Positions 9,255 through 17,862 of a stretch of 64,000 bases of DNA are shown in pieces; position 1 is the first letter of the stretch, and the number at the start of each line of letters is the position of its first letter. This DNA is from Porifericola rhodea. GTDB taxonomy: Bacteria > Bacteroidota > Bacteroidia > Cytophagales > Cyclobacteriaceae. The stretch spans positions 1,170,354 to 1,234,353 of the forward strand of contig NZ_CP119421.1 in NCBI RefSeq assembly GCF_030506305.1, in the 5' to 3' direction. The position numbers and the translations under genes are program-made. The notes beneath the pieces are model-generated. The model saw only the letters and a list, made by a program, of their open reading frames with translations. It searched no databases and was not told where the DNA came from.

Positions 9255-12200
9255 ATGGCAAAAAATTTACTACACACCTCACTATTCGCTCTATTAGTAG
9301 CACTTTCTTGCATTTTGCCTTCCTGTAAGCAGAATACAAGCGATCAGCTTTTTAGCAGAATGCCCTCACACCAAACCGGCATAGAGTTTACGAATGTGCT
9401 GCGAGAAACCGAAGATTTTAATGTGATGAAATACGGCTACTTCTATAATGGTGGTGGCGTAGCTGTAGGCGATATTAACAACGACAACTTACCAGATATC
9501 TACCTCAGCGGTAACCTGGTAGCCAGTAAGCTTTATATCAACCTAGGCAACTGGCAATTTAAAGATGTTACCGAAGAAGCCGGTGTAGCCGCAGCAGGTC
9601 TGTGGAATACAGGTGTAAGTATGGCCGATGTAAACGGTGATGGCTGGCTAGACATATACGTTAGCCGTTCAGCAGCACAGGCTCCTGCTAAAAGAAAAAA
9701 CTTACTGTTTATTAATCAGGGGGTAAATAGCGATAAGCAGCCTGCTTTTAAAGAGATGGCAGAAGCTTATGGACTCGCAGACCAGGGCTATACCACCCAA
9801 ACCGCTTTTTTTGATTATGACCGAGATGGAGACCTGGATGCCTACGTACTTAATCATTCTGTGCAGGAGTACGCGGGTTTCAGCCATTTGTCAGCCCAAC
9901 AAAAGTTGCGAACTAACAGTACGCTTGGCGATAAACTTTATCGCAACGATATGGAGGAAGGAGCTGAACACCCTCTTTTTACTGACGTAAGCAAGGAGGC
10001 CGGCATTATCCAGAATGTGCTGGGCTTTGGTCTGGGCATCAGTATTACGGATGTAAATACAGACGGCTGGTACGATATCTACATCTCCAACGACTATAAT
10101 GAAGAAGACTACCTCTACATTAATCAGCAGGATGGCACTTTTGCCGAGTCACTTCGCCAGTACATGAACCATGTTTCCCTTTTCTCTATGGGTTCCGATG
10201 CTGCTGACATTAACAACGATGCTCTGCCCGACCTGATAAGTTTGGATATGTTGCCCGAAAGCAATGAGCGTATTAAAATGTCGTTGGGGCCGGAAAACTA
10301 CGATAAGTATCAGCGGCTGATTAATAGCGGCTTTCACTATCAGACTATGCGAAACATGCTTCAACTTAACAATGGCAACAATACTTTTAGCGAAGTAGGA
10401 CAAATGGCGGGTGTCTCCAGCAGTGACTGGAGCTGGGCGGCTCTCATCGCAGACTATGACCTGGATGGATGGAAAGACATTTTTGTTAGTAACGGCTATG
10501 CACGTAATTATCTGGATATGGATTTTATGAACTATGTTGTAAGTGAGCAGGTCAAGAACCAGCGGGCTAAAGCAGAAGTTGAAATAATGGGTTTGGTAAA
10601 AAATATGCCATCCATAGATGTACCCAACTACCTATACCAAAACCAGAAAGGAATCCGCTTTAAAAATATGGCCTCAGACTGGGGGCTGGCAGAAAACACA
10701 CAGTCAAACGGAGCAGCCTATGCAGACTTTGACAATGATGGAGATTTAGACCTCATCGTCAATAATGTAAATGAAGAGGTGTACGTGTACCAGAACAATA
10801 GCGAAAGCTTAACTAAAAACCATTTTTTGAAAGTTCGTTTGTCGGGTTCAACACTAAATTCTTTAGGTATAGGCGCTAAAGTTTATTTATACTCAGCAGG
10901 AGAATCACAGTATCAGGAGATGATGACAAGCAGGGGGTTTCAGTCTTCTGTTCATCATGAGCTAGTTTTTGGCCTGGGCAATAAGCCTAATATAGACAGC
11001 CTTAAAGTAATCTGGCCTGACGGAAAAGAACAGACACTGCAAGCTTTACAAGCCAACCAGACGATTTGCCTGTCATATCAGGAGGCTAAAACACAGCCCA
11101 AGACAAAACCCGCGGACAGGCAAACAGCTTATTTTACTCCTGTTCCAAATAGATTAGGCATAGATTTTAAGCACCAGGAAAACACTTTTCTGGACTTTAA
11201 AAGAGATAAACAACTGCCTTACGGTATCTCTAACCTCGGTCCGGCAGTGGCTAAAGGCGATATAAACGGTGATGGGTACGAAGATCTGTTTTTAGGAGGG
11301 GCCAAAGGTCAGAGCGCCCAATTATATTTGCAATCCGCACAGGGATATTTTAGCAGAGATACGAATACTCCCTTTGAGGTACATGCCTTGTCTGAAGATA
11401 CTGATGCCCTGTTTTTTGATGCTGACCTGGATAACGACCTGGACCTGTATGTGGTAAGTGGTGGCAGTGATTTTCAAACTGATGATCCTGCTCTGCAAGA
11501 CAGGCTTTACCTGAACGATGGTAATGGAAAATTCCGCCTTGCTCAAAATCAGCTGCCTGAAATGTTAAGCAGTGGAGCTACTGTAAGCGTTGCAGACTTA
11601 GATAATGATGGTGATCCTGATTTGTTTGTGGGAGGGCGACTGGTACCGGGCAGATACCCAAGTACTCCCCAAAGCTATCTACTTCAGAATAACGGAGAAG
11701 GGCAGTTTATCGATATTACCCAGAGCTTTGCTCCTGAGCTATCGCAAGTAGGTATGGTTAGCGATGCGCAATTTGAAGATATTGATCAGGATGGATTTGT
11801 GGACCTTATATTTCTTGGAGAGTGGATGCCTATACAGATTTATCGCAACAATAATGGCAGCCAGCTTCAAGCACAAGAAATGCCTACTCTCTCGCAATCA
11901 CATGGCTGGTGGAATACACTCTATGCCTCAGACTTTGACCAGGATGGAGATACCGACTTTATTGCCGGCAACTTTGGGAGTAATCATCTTTATCATGTTA
12001 ACAATGGTGAGCCAGCCCGTATGATATATAAAGACTTTGATAACAATGGCTCTATTGACCCTATCTTTACACATTATCTTGAAGGAGAAGAGGTCTTTGC
12101 CTACAGTAAAGATGAGCTCTTAGGGCAGATTATCTCTCTAAAAAAACAGTTTTCTGACTATAAGTCTTTTTCAAAGACTTTGCCCAAAGACTTTTTCACC

Positions 12201-12620
12201 AAAGAGCAGTTGCAAGGCGCTGATACGCTTTATGCTTATTTACTTGAATCTGTTTATCTGGAAAATGAAAGCGGCACTTTACAAATAAAGGCCCTACCAG
12301 ATGCTGCACAGCTTTCACCTACCTATGCCATCCATGCCTTAGATATCAATCAAGACAATCAAGCAGATCCGGTGCTGGCCGGAAATCAGTCTTTAAGCAG
12401 AGTAAGTACAGGTAGGTATGATGCTAACTTTGGCGTAGCTTTAGACAACCAAAAAGGCACTTTTTTGCCTATTAGCTATGCAAAGAGTGGTTTGTCTGTA
12501 AGAGGTGATGTAAGAGCGATCTTCAGCATGCACATCAAACAACAGGAACATCTGTTTTTTGTAAAAAACAATGATAGCCTGGAAGTTTACCAGATAGCAG
12601 CAAACAAGCCTCCACTGTAG
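9255..12620 (+). CDS. FG-GAP/VCBS-repeat lipoprotein with ASPIC/UnbV domain
   Basis: A 1121-residue exported lipoprotein (lipobox LPSC, Cys24). At least a dozen Asp-rich calcium-binding propeller motifs of the form DxNxDGxxDIYxS are visible, in two blocks, for example DVNGDGWLDIYVS, DYDRDGDLDAYV, DLDNDGDPDLFVGG and DFDQDGDTDFIAGN. Between the blocks is an ASPIC/UnbV segment (GIGAKVYLYSAG through LKVIWPDGKEQTL, about residues 540-610). Such proteins frequently follow SusCD pairs in Cytophagales and are thought to act in surface binding or assembly; no enzymatic role is apparent. It begins 11 bases after the susD terminator, so read-through or its own promoter is needed. Confidence 0.85.
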   Translation: MAKNLLHTSLFALLVALSCILPSCKQNTSDQLFSRMPSHQTGIEFTNVLRETEDFNVMKYGYFYNGGGVAVGDINNDNLPDIYLSGNLVASKLYINLGNWQFKDVTEEAGVAAAGLWNTGVSMADVNGDGWLDIYVSRSAAQAPAKRKNLLFINQGVNSDKQPAFKEMAEAYGLADQGYTTQTAFFDYDRDGDLDAYVLNHSVQEYAGFSHLSAQQKLRTNSTLGDKLYRNDMEEGAEHPLFTDVSKEAGIIQNVLGFGLGISITDVNTDGWYDIYISNDYNEEDYLYINQQDGTFAESLRQYMNHVSLFSMGSDAADINNDALPDLISLDMLPESNERIKMSLGPENYDKYQRLINSGFHYQTMRNMLQLNNGNNTFSEVGQMAGVSSSDWSWAALIADYDLDGWKDIFVSNGYARNYLDMDFMNYVVSEQVKNQRAKAEVEIMGLVKNMPSIDVPNYLYQNQKGIRFKNMASDWGLAENTQSNGAAYADFDNDGDLDLIVNNVNEEVYVYQNNSESLTKNHFLKVRLSGSTLNSLGIGAKVYLYSAGESQYQEMMTSRGFQSSVHHELVFGLGNKPNIDSLKVIWPDGKEQTLQALQANQTICLSYQEAKTQPKTKPADRQTAYFTPVPNRLGIDFKHQENTFLDFKRDKQLPYGISNLGPAVAKGDINGDGYEDLFLGGAKGQSAQLYLQSAQGYFSRDTNTPFEVHALSEDTDALFFDADLDNDLDLYVVSGGSDFQTDDPALQDRLYLNDGNGKFRLAQNQLPEMLSSGATVSVADLDNDGDPDLFVGGRLVPGRYPSTPQSYLLQNNGEGQFIDITQSFAPELSQVGMVSDAQFEDIDQDGFVDLIFLGEWMPIQIYRNNNGSQLQAQEMPTLSQSHGWWNTLYASDFDQDGDTDFIAGNFGSNHLYHVNNGEPARMIYKDFDNNGSIDPIFTHYLEGEEVFAYSKDELLGQIISLKKQFSDYKSFSKTLPKDFFTKEQLQGADTLYAYLLESVYLENESGTLQIKALPDAAQLSPTYAIHALDINQDNQADPVLAGNQSLSRVSTGRYDANFGVALDNQKGTFLPISYAKSGLSVRGDVRAIFSMHIKQQEHLFFVKNNDSLEVYQIAANKPPL

Positions 12621-12658
12621 CTGGAATAGCTTAAAAAGAGGCTTGTGTTTAGGCTTGT

Positions 12659-12670
12659 CTTCTGCAGAAG
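12659..12670. promoter_or_regulatory. 12-bp palindrome upstream of fabI
   Basis: CTTCTGCAGAAG is a perfect palindrome ending 19 bases before the fabI -7 box, so it overlaps the expected -33 region. It lies beside two direct GGCTTGT copies (12640-12646 and 12652-12658). It is a candidate operator. Confidence 0.3.
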
Positions 12671-12689
12671 CAAATTCATAAATTGTTCT

Positions 12690-12697
12690 TACCTTTG
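12690..12697 (+). promoter_or_regulatory. fabI promoter -7 box
   Basis: TACCTTTG is an exact match to the Bacteroidota -7 consensus TAnnTTTG, 46 bases before the fabI ATG. A TTG at the usual -33 spacing is not obvious. Confidence 0.55.
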
Positions 12698-12743
12698 CCG
12701 GTAAACACAAGCACTAAATTAATTTTCACTACAATTAACCAAT

Positions 12744-13556
12744 ATGGCTTCTAACTTATTAGCTGGAAAGAAAGGCATCATCTTCGGTGCCCTGGATGAA
12801 AACTCAATCGCATGGAAAGTTGCTCTGAAAGCTCGTGAAGAAGGCGCAACTTTTACACTTACCAATGCCCCTATCGCACTACGGATGGGTAAAATTAATG
12901 AGTTAGCTGAACAATGCGAGGCTAAAGTAATACCAGCGGATGCTACTTCGGTAGAAGATCTGGAAAAGTTATATCAGGAATCTATGGACACATTGGGAGG
13001 CAAATTAGACTTTGTGTTGCATGCTATTGGTATGAGCCCTAATGTACGTAAAGGTCGCGATTACGGTAACCTAAACTACGATTGGTTCCAGAAAACATTA
13101 GATATATCCGCCCTATCTTTTCACAAAGTATTGCAAACGGCTGAAAAACTGGATGTAATGAACGAATGGGGTTCAATTCTGGCCCTTTCATACATTGCCG
13201 CACAGCGTACCTTCCCTGACTATAGCGATATGGCACAGGCAAAAGCAATGTTAGAGTCCATTGCTCGCAGCTACGGATACCGCTTTGCCAAGTCTAAAAA
13301 AGTAAGAGTGAATACTATCTCTCAGTCGCCTACCAAAACTACAGCAGGTACAGGCATTTCTGGCTTCGACGTATTCTACGATTATGCTAATAAAATGTCT
13401 CCTCTGGGAAATGCCACTGGCGAAGACTGTGCAAACTACGTAGTAGCCATGTTCTCTGATCTTACCCGTATGGTTACTATGCAAAACTTAATGCACGATG
13501 GCGGTTTCTCTTCTTCTGGTATTACAGAAGAGCTTATTGCTGACCTGACTAAGTAA
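12744..13556 (+). CDS. fabI: Enoyl-[acyl-carrier-protein] reductase
   Basis: A 270-residue short-chain-dehydrogenase-fold enzyme that reduces trans-2-enoyl-ACP in the last step of fatty-acid elongation. The N-terminal nucleotide loop reads GIIFGALDENSIAWKVA (11-27). The FabI catalytic set is present: Tyr150 (LSY), Tyr160 (PDY) and Lys167 (AQAKA), aligned with Tyr146/Tyr156/Lys163 of the E. coli enzyme. The C-terminal MHDGGFSSSG matches the family DGG segment. Length is normal. It has its own promoter and is followed by ispE after a 97-base gap. Confidence 0.95.
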   Translation: MASNLLAGKKGIIFGALDENSIAWKVALKAREEGATFTLTNAPIALRMGKINELAEQCEAKVIPADATSVEDLEKLYQESMDTLGGKLDFVLHAIGMSPNVRKGRDYGNLNYDWFQKTLDISALSFHKVLQTAEKLDVMNEWGSILALSYIAAQRTFPDYSDMAQAKAMLESIARSYGYRFAKSKKVRVNTISQSPTKTTAGTGISGFDVFYDYANKMSPLGNATGEDCANYVVAMFSDLTRMVTMQNLMHDGGFSSSGITEELIADLTK

Positions 13557-13653
13557 TTATTGTTTTTATATAAAGTGGGTAGGGCAGACGAGCTACAATT
13601 TGCTTTGCTGCCATGCTCACTTTTACTTTTTTACCTCATTAATATTCACTGCT

Positions 13654-14472
13654 GTGGTTGTTTTTCCTAACGCTAAAATTAACATAGGGCTAAACATACT
13701 TCGTAAAAGGCCTGATGGTTACCACGATATTGCTTCCTGTTTTATGCCTGTGGGCTTTACTGATATTCTGGAGATTGTAGAGAGCAAAAAGTTTGGTTTT
13801 AGCAGTAGTGGTCTTTCTATACCCGGAGAAGAGAAAAATAACCTTTGCATTAAAGCCTACAAGCTTCTACAAAAGGACTTCAATCTGCCGCAGGTTAAAA
13901 TTCATTTGCACAAGGTAATTCCAATTGGAGCCGGGCTGGGAGGAGGATCCTCAGATGCCTCCTTTACGCTCAAGTGTCTGGATCAAATGTTTGGCCTTTT
14001 TTTGGATGACTATCTGCTTGAAGAGTATGCCGCCAAATTAGGAAGTGACTGTCCTTTTTTTATTCAGAACAGAACGGTAATGGCATACGGAACAGGCAAT
14101 GAGTTTGAAGAGATATCACTTTCGCTGAAAGATAAGTTTATCCTGCTTGTAACCCCTCCTATACATGTAGCCACAGCAGAAGCTTATGCAGGTATACAAC
14201 CCAAACCTGATGCTCACCCCCTTAAAGATACGCTGGAAAACAAACCCCTTGAAGCATGGAAAGAACTTGTGAACAATGCTTTTGAGCTCAGCATTTTTTC
14301 TAAATATCCAGCTATAGCAGAGATCAAAGATAAGCTTTATGAGGCTGGAGCTAGCTATGCCAGCATGAGTGGTAGTGGCGCTACGGTTTATGGTATATTT
14401 GAAGCTCCAGTAGATACGCAAGAGTTATTTCCTCAGGACTATACCTTATGGCGTAGCCCTGAGCACTATTAA
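13654..14472 (+). CDS. ispE: 4-diphosphocytidyl-2-C-methyl-D-erythritol kinase
   Basis: A GHMP kinase that phosphorylates the 2-hydroxyl of CDP-methylerythritol in the MEP isoprenoid pathway. I place the start at GTG 13654, giving 272 residues that begin MVVFPNAKINIGL, the usual IspE N-terminus. A longer TTG-initiated reading from 13600 would add an unsupported hydrophobic extension. The catalytic Lys8, the ATP loop PIGAGLGGGSSDAS (about 90-103), Asp in LGSDCPFF and the C-terminal SMSGSGATVYGIF motif are all present. It ends 2 bases before the convergent gene at 14475. Confidence 0.93.
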   Translation: MVVFPNAKINIGLNILRKRPDGYHDIASCFMPVGFTDILEIVESKKFGFSSSGLSIPGEEKNNLCIKAYKLLQKDFNLPQVKIHLHKVIPIGAGLGGGSSDASFTLKCLDQMFGLFLDDYLLEEYAAKLGSDCPFFIQNRTVMAYGTGNEFEEISLSLKDKFILLVTPPIHVATAEAYAGIQPKPDAHPLKDTLENKPLEAWKELVNNAFELSIFSKYPAIAEIKDKLYEAGASYASMSGSGATVYGIFEAPVDTQELFPQDYTLWRSPEHY

Positions 14473-14474
14473 GC

Positions 14475-15143
14475 TTAATGAAAATTGTAGCTGATTTCTT
14501 TACCCTTACCAGTTTTGTTAGACGCCAGTTTGCTTTCGTTTTCGTAGAGCATATTGTATAAGTTTACTACACGAAGCTGTTCCTGTATCTTCTTCATCTT
14601 CAACCTATAGCGACTGATGTAGCCATTAACTTCATGCTCATAATCATCCATTAGTGGCAATACCTCCTCTTTAAAATTATCTATAGCCGTAAGACCTTTT
14701 TCCTCCTCATGTAAATAATAAGAGTGCTTACAAACGGTATTTAAATAAACATGGGGAGCACGCATATCTTCTGTAACTCTTGGGCGTCTAACGTATTTGC
14801 TTTTACGAAGCATAGCCAACTTGCCATGAGAGATTACTTCAAAGAAAGCTTTTCTTTTATAACCCGGATATACAGGAGAGTCTACAGACACATATTTCCT
14901 GTGGATTTGCTTTACCTGATCATACAACTCAAAATATGAAAGGCTTTGTGCGGTAAATGCCTGGGTCATACCGTTATTTTTAAGTCTTACGACTTCAAAC
15001 CTCAGATCATAGCTTACCTTACCTTCTAAAAAGGTGCCATCATCCATCAAAATTTTGCCCTCACACCAAAGCCCATAATCGGGTAGAGCCATTAAATTGA
15101 GAGAAACAAAAAGTAGAGCAAGAAATATGTAAACTTTCTTCAT
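14475..15143 (-). CDS. Secreted protein of unknown function
   Basis: A 222-residue protein with a Sec signal peptide (residues about 1-19, MKKVYIFLALLFVSLNLMAL). The mature part starts with LPDYGLWCEGKILMDDGTFLEGKVSYD, which looks like a small beta-sheet domain, and ends in a basic helical tail. Only two or three cysteines occur and no catalytic motif is visible. I do not recognise a family. It converges with ispE and lies downstream of thyA with a 219-base gap, so it probably has its own promoter. Confidence 0.6.
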   Translation of the reverse strand: MKKVYIFLALLFVSLNLMALPDYGLWCEGKILMDDGTFLEGKVSYDLRFEVVRLKNNGMTQAFTAQSLSYFELYDQVKQIHRKYVSVDSPVYPGYKRKAFFEVISHGKLAMLRKSKYVRRPRVTEDMRAPHVYLNTVCKHSYYLHEEEKGLTAIDNFKEEVLPLMDDYEHEVNGYISRYRLKMKKIQEQLRVVNLYNMLYENESKLASNKTGKGKEISYNFH

Positions 15144-15362
15144 GATCCTTCTGATATACTGTTAAACTTTGTGGTTAAGAATTTTTAAATTCTTAGTTCA
15201 ACTGTATCAAACATGAAGCCCACTCAAGGGGAATGATTCACCAATAATTACTATTCATCAGAAGTGTAAGAAAAGGCTAGCTTAACAAACATAGGCAGCT
15301 AAAATATGCCTTAGCCCTAGATATAATAGAAATAGTACAATATTAAATTATTTTAGTATAAT

Positions 15363-16157
15363 CTAAACCGATACTTCTGCTTTAATATGTGGATGCGGAT
15401 TGTAATTCTCCAAGGTAAAATCTTCATATTTAAAGGAAAATATGTCTTTTACGGCTGGATTGATTTTCATTTGTGGCAATGGCCGAAGTTCCCTGGCTAA
15501 CTGAAGCTTTGCCTGATCGAGATGATTGTTGTATAAATGCGCATCTCCGAAAGTATGCACAAAGTCGCCAGGAGCTAAATCACATACCTGAGCCATCATC
15601 ATGGTTAAAAGCGCATAAGATGCAATATTAAATGGCACTCCTAAGAAAACATCAGCGCTTCGTTGATAAAGTTGGCATGACAATTTTCCTTCTGCTACAT
15701 AAAACTGAAATAGCGTATGGCAAGGAGGCAGTGCCATCCCTTCAATATTGGCTACATTCCAGGCGGAAACGATAATTCTTCTGGAATCAGGCTTATTTTT
15801 AATCTGCTCTACGACCTGACTGATTTGATCAATATGCTCACCTTCTGGGGTGGGCCAGCTTCGCCACTGATAACCGTAAACCGGGCCTAACTCTCCATTT
15901 TCATCAGCCCATTCATCCCAAATTCTAACTTTGTTTTCTTTAAGGTAGCGAATGTTGGTATCTCCCTGTAGAAACCATAACAGCTCGTGAATGATAGACC
16001 TTAAATGCAGCTTCTTGGTAGTCACGAGCGGAAAACCTTCCTGTAAATTAAATCGCATCTGATACCCAAAAATACTTACTGTACCTGTACCCGTACGATC
16101 TCCTTTTTGAACTCCGTTTTCAAGGATGTGCTTCATCAACTCATGATACTGCTGCAT
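15363..16157 (-). CDS. thyA: Thymidylate synthase
   Basis: A 264-residue enzyme, the same length as E. coli ThyA, that methylates dUMP to dTMP using methylenetetrahydrofolate. The nucleophile is Cys146 in [13 protein letters not shown]. The phosphate-binding arginine loop (RTGTGT, 21-26) and paired Arg in [11 protein letters not shown] are present, as are [13 protein letters not shown] and the folate-site C-terminus [10 protein letters not shown]. No dihydrofolate reductase gene lies next to it. The ATG at 16157 gives the normal N-terminus. Confidence 0.97.
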   Translation of the reverse strand: MQQYHELMKHILENGVQKGDRTGTGTVSIFGYQMRFNLQEGFPLVTTKKLHLRSIIHELLWFLQGDTNIRYLKENKVRIWDEWADENGELGPVYGYQWRSWPTPEGEHIDQISQVVEQIKNKPDSRRIIVSAWNVANIEGMALPPCHTLFQFYVAEGKLSCQLYQRSADVFLGVPFNIASYALLTMMMAQVCDLAPGDFVHTFGDAHLYNNHLDQAKLQLARELRPLPQMKINPAVKDIFSFKYEDFTLENYNPHPHIKAEVSV

Positions 16158-16457
16158 AAGAAAGGTATTTTAATTTTTTGGCAACGCAATTTTAATCAGA
16201 TGCTATTAGAATTACTATGACCAGCATACTTTTCTTCAAAACCAATACGTCTGCGTCAGACTATAGGATAAAAACTGAGGAAGTTACTGAGCTTGAAAGG
16301 ATACACAGAAGATTCTCAATATATGTCTCTAAGGCAAAAAACTAATTTGATGGCATTAGAAATAGTCAGAAAAAAACCTACAACTAAATAATAGCCATAC
16401 TGCGTATTAGTCTAAAAATATTATCTCCGTAAATGACGTAAAACCAGTTACATTATT
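16158..16457. other. 300-base gap between the receiver gene and thyA
   Basis: AT-rich spacer that should contain the thyA promoter on the minus strand and the 3' end of the six-gene operon. I found no exact TAnnTTTG box and no strong terminator. A small inverted repeat GTCTG-CGT-CAGAC lies at 16249-16261. Confidence 0.4.
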
Positions 16458-16853
16458 CTAATCAGGTTGTTCACCAAAAAGCTCAATGAGGCTTTCTTCC
16501 AGTTCGTCAAACATATTATTGTCTTTAACAATATAATGCCGAACACCTTCTCTTACCATACGAAGTACCAAGCCTCCATCATCCTGTCCACTAAAAACTA
16601 TGAACGGAATATCTCCATATTTTTGTGTTGCCCAGGTGTAGAACTGAAAACCATTTGCGCTTTTACCCTGCTCTGAAAAGTTGTAATCCGTAATGATTAA
16701 AGAGGGTTGCTCTTTTTCTAAACTGAGCATGCATTCTTCTACGGTATAATACTCCTTTACGCTATATCCTTTTCTTTTTAAAAAGGCAGCTATAGTAGCG
16801 GTGAAGATTTCATCATCATCCACTACAAATACAGTTTTTTTCTGATCCTGCAT
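16458..16853 (-). CDS. Single-domain response regulator (receiver only)
   Basis: A 131-residue CheY-like receiver with no output domain. The acidic pocket VDDDE (11-15), phospho-acceptor Asp56 in LIITDYNFSE, Ser in VFSGQ and Lys in HYIVKDN are all present, so it should be phosphorylatable. It lies 64 bases after siaC on the same strand and is probably the last gene of the run from 24554. No histidine kinase is beside it; the nearest one is the PAS kinase at 25340, divergent from the head of the run. It could act as a signalling adaptor or phosphate sink. Confidence 0.85.
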   Translation of the reverse strand: MQDQKKTVFVVDDDEIFTATIAAFLKRKGYSVKEYYTVEECMLSLEKEQPSLIITDYNFSEQGKSANGFQFYTWATQKYGDIPFIVFSGQDDGGLVLRMVREGVRHYIVKDNNMFDELEESLIELFGEQPD

Positions 16854-16917
16854 ACAAATAGGTGTTGTGATACTACTGCAAAAAAATTACGGTTACTTCC
16901 TAAAGAAGTAACACACT

Positions 16918-17313
16918 TTAAATAGCGTATAGGTTGATCTGTAAATTAGTATCGATCATAAAATCTTCAGCTTCTTCTCTCAAATCCTCATCATGAGCGG
17001 GGTAGTACCAGTTAATACTAATTTCTCCTCCATCCTGTTCATACGTTTGAAGAAATTCTAACAACTGAAGTATCCCTTTAGAAGAGCTTGTATTGAAGTA
17101 GGATAATCTAAACTCAAATATGATTGGCTTTTTAGTTTCTGCAAACTGCTTAAGCCACCCTAATAAATTATCAAAGAAAACCCAGGTGTTTTCCAGATAG
17201 GACTCTCCTTCAATTTTGCAAATACCTGTTTCTGCGTCAAAATGCACATCAGGTACATAAAAAACACTTTTCTCTCCTTTAATAGAAAGCGATTTTAAAG
17301 TCTTGGCTTCCAT
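16918..17313 (-). CDS. siaC: SiaC-family regulatory phosphoprotein (DUF1987)
   Basis: A 131-residue protein of the SiaC/DUF1987 family, the partner protein that SiaB phosphorylates and a SiaA-type phosphatase dephosphorylates. The family phospho-site motif is visible as LSYFNTSSSKG, with Thr75 as the likely target, in an anti-anti-sigma-like fold. I use ATG 17313 rather than an upstream TTG (17325): ATG leaves a one-base gap after the siaB stop and gives the family start MEAKTLKSLSIKG. In Pseudomonas SiaC activates the diguanylate cyclase SiaD; no SiaD-like gene is present here, so the effector is unknown. Confidence 0.85.
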   Translation of the reverse strand: MEAKTLKSLSIKGEKSVFYVPDVHFDAETGICKIEGESYLENTWVFFDNLLGWLKQFAETKKPIIFEFRLSYFNTSSSKGILQLLEFLQTYEQDGGEISINWYYPAHDEDLREEAEDFMIDTNLQINLYAI

Positions 17314-17314
17314 A

Positions 17315-17854
17315 CTACTTCTCAATGTTTATTTTAAATATTATCCAGGCAACATCATCAGTAATGTCTACAACTTCAACTTTTGGAGAGCTACCAGAAA
17401 GGATAGCAACCTGTATCAGGCCTATTCCTGCTCCATCTGTTTGTTGAACCAGTCTCATGCGTCTTCTTTGCCTTTTAAAACCTCTTAAGCCTTCTTTATC
17501 CAGCTCACTTATAGTTTTGCAAAGGGCAACAAGTTCGGCTACTTCCTTTTTGTTAAGTGCATTCCCGCAGTTGATTTCCAGATATTTCGATTTGTCTTCT
17601 ACCTGAAACCAACCTACTCGCTCTGGCCTATTTCCATATTGAACCAGCTCCAAGGAATAGTTTTGCATATTCTGCGCTAGCTCTATAGCTATAGCTGCAA
17701 TTCTCTTACTCAGACGCCCCAGTTTAGGCAGCCCAGCACGTAGTTGCTCTACTATTTTAACTATTACCTCTGGGGTAATAGGCCCTTTATAAGAGACCAG
17801 ACTGTTTGGAGTCTGCTTGATGTAGAGTTTTTCAAATGGATGAATAACCTGCAT
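17315..17854 (-). CDS. siaB: SiaB-family protein kinase
   Basis: A 179-residue GHKL-fold protein matching SiaB-family kinases (DUF6272). The N-box is AIELAQNMQNYS with Glu58 and Asn62, and the glycine loop is TDGAGIGLIQVA (about 139-150). In known systems SiaB phosphorylates SiaC on threonine. The ATG at 17854 follows the upstream phosphatase stop by 8 bases and its TAG stop is one base from the siaC ATG. This tight spacing supports co-transcription and stoichiometric production. Confidence 0.85.
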   Translation of the reverse strand: MQVIHPFEKLYIKQTPNSLVSYKGPITPEVIVKIVEQLRAGLPKLGRLSKRIAAIAIELAQNMQNYSLELVQYGNRPERVGWFQVEDKSKYLEINCGNALNKKEVAELVALCKTISELDKEGLRGFKRQRRRMRLVQQTDGAGIGLIQVAILSGSSPKVEVVDITDDVAWIIFKINIEK

Positions 17855-17862
17855 ATCTCTTA

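Noticed and set aside
13600-13653. N-terminal extension of ispE from TTG
   Set aside because: The extension has no counterpart in IspE, while the GTG at 13654 gives the usual N-terminus.
16249-16261. GTCTG-CGT-CAGAC repeat as an operator
   Set aside because: A 5-bp inverted repeat in a 300-base AT-rich gap is not strong enough to claim as a site.
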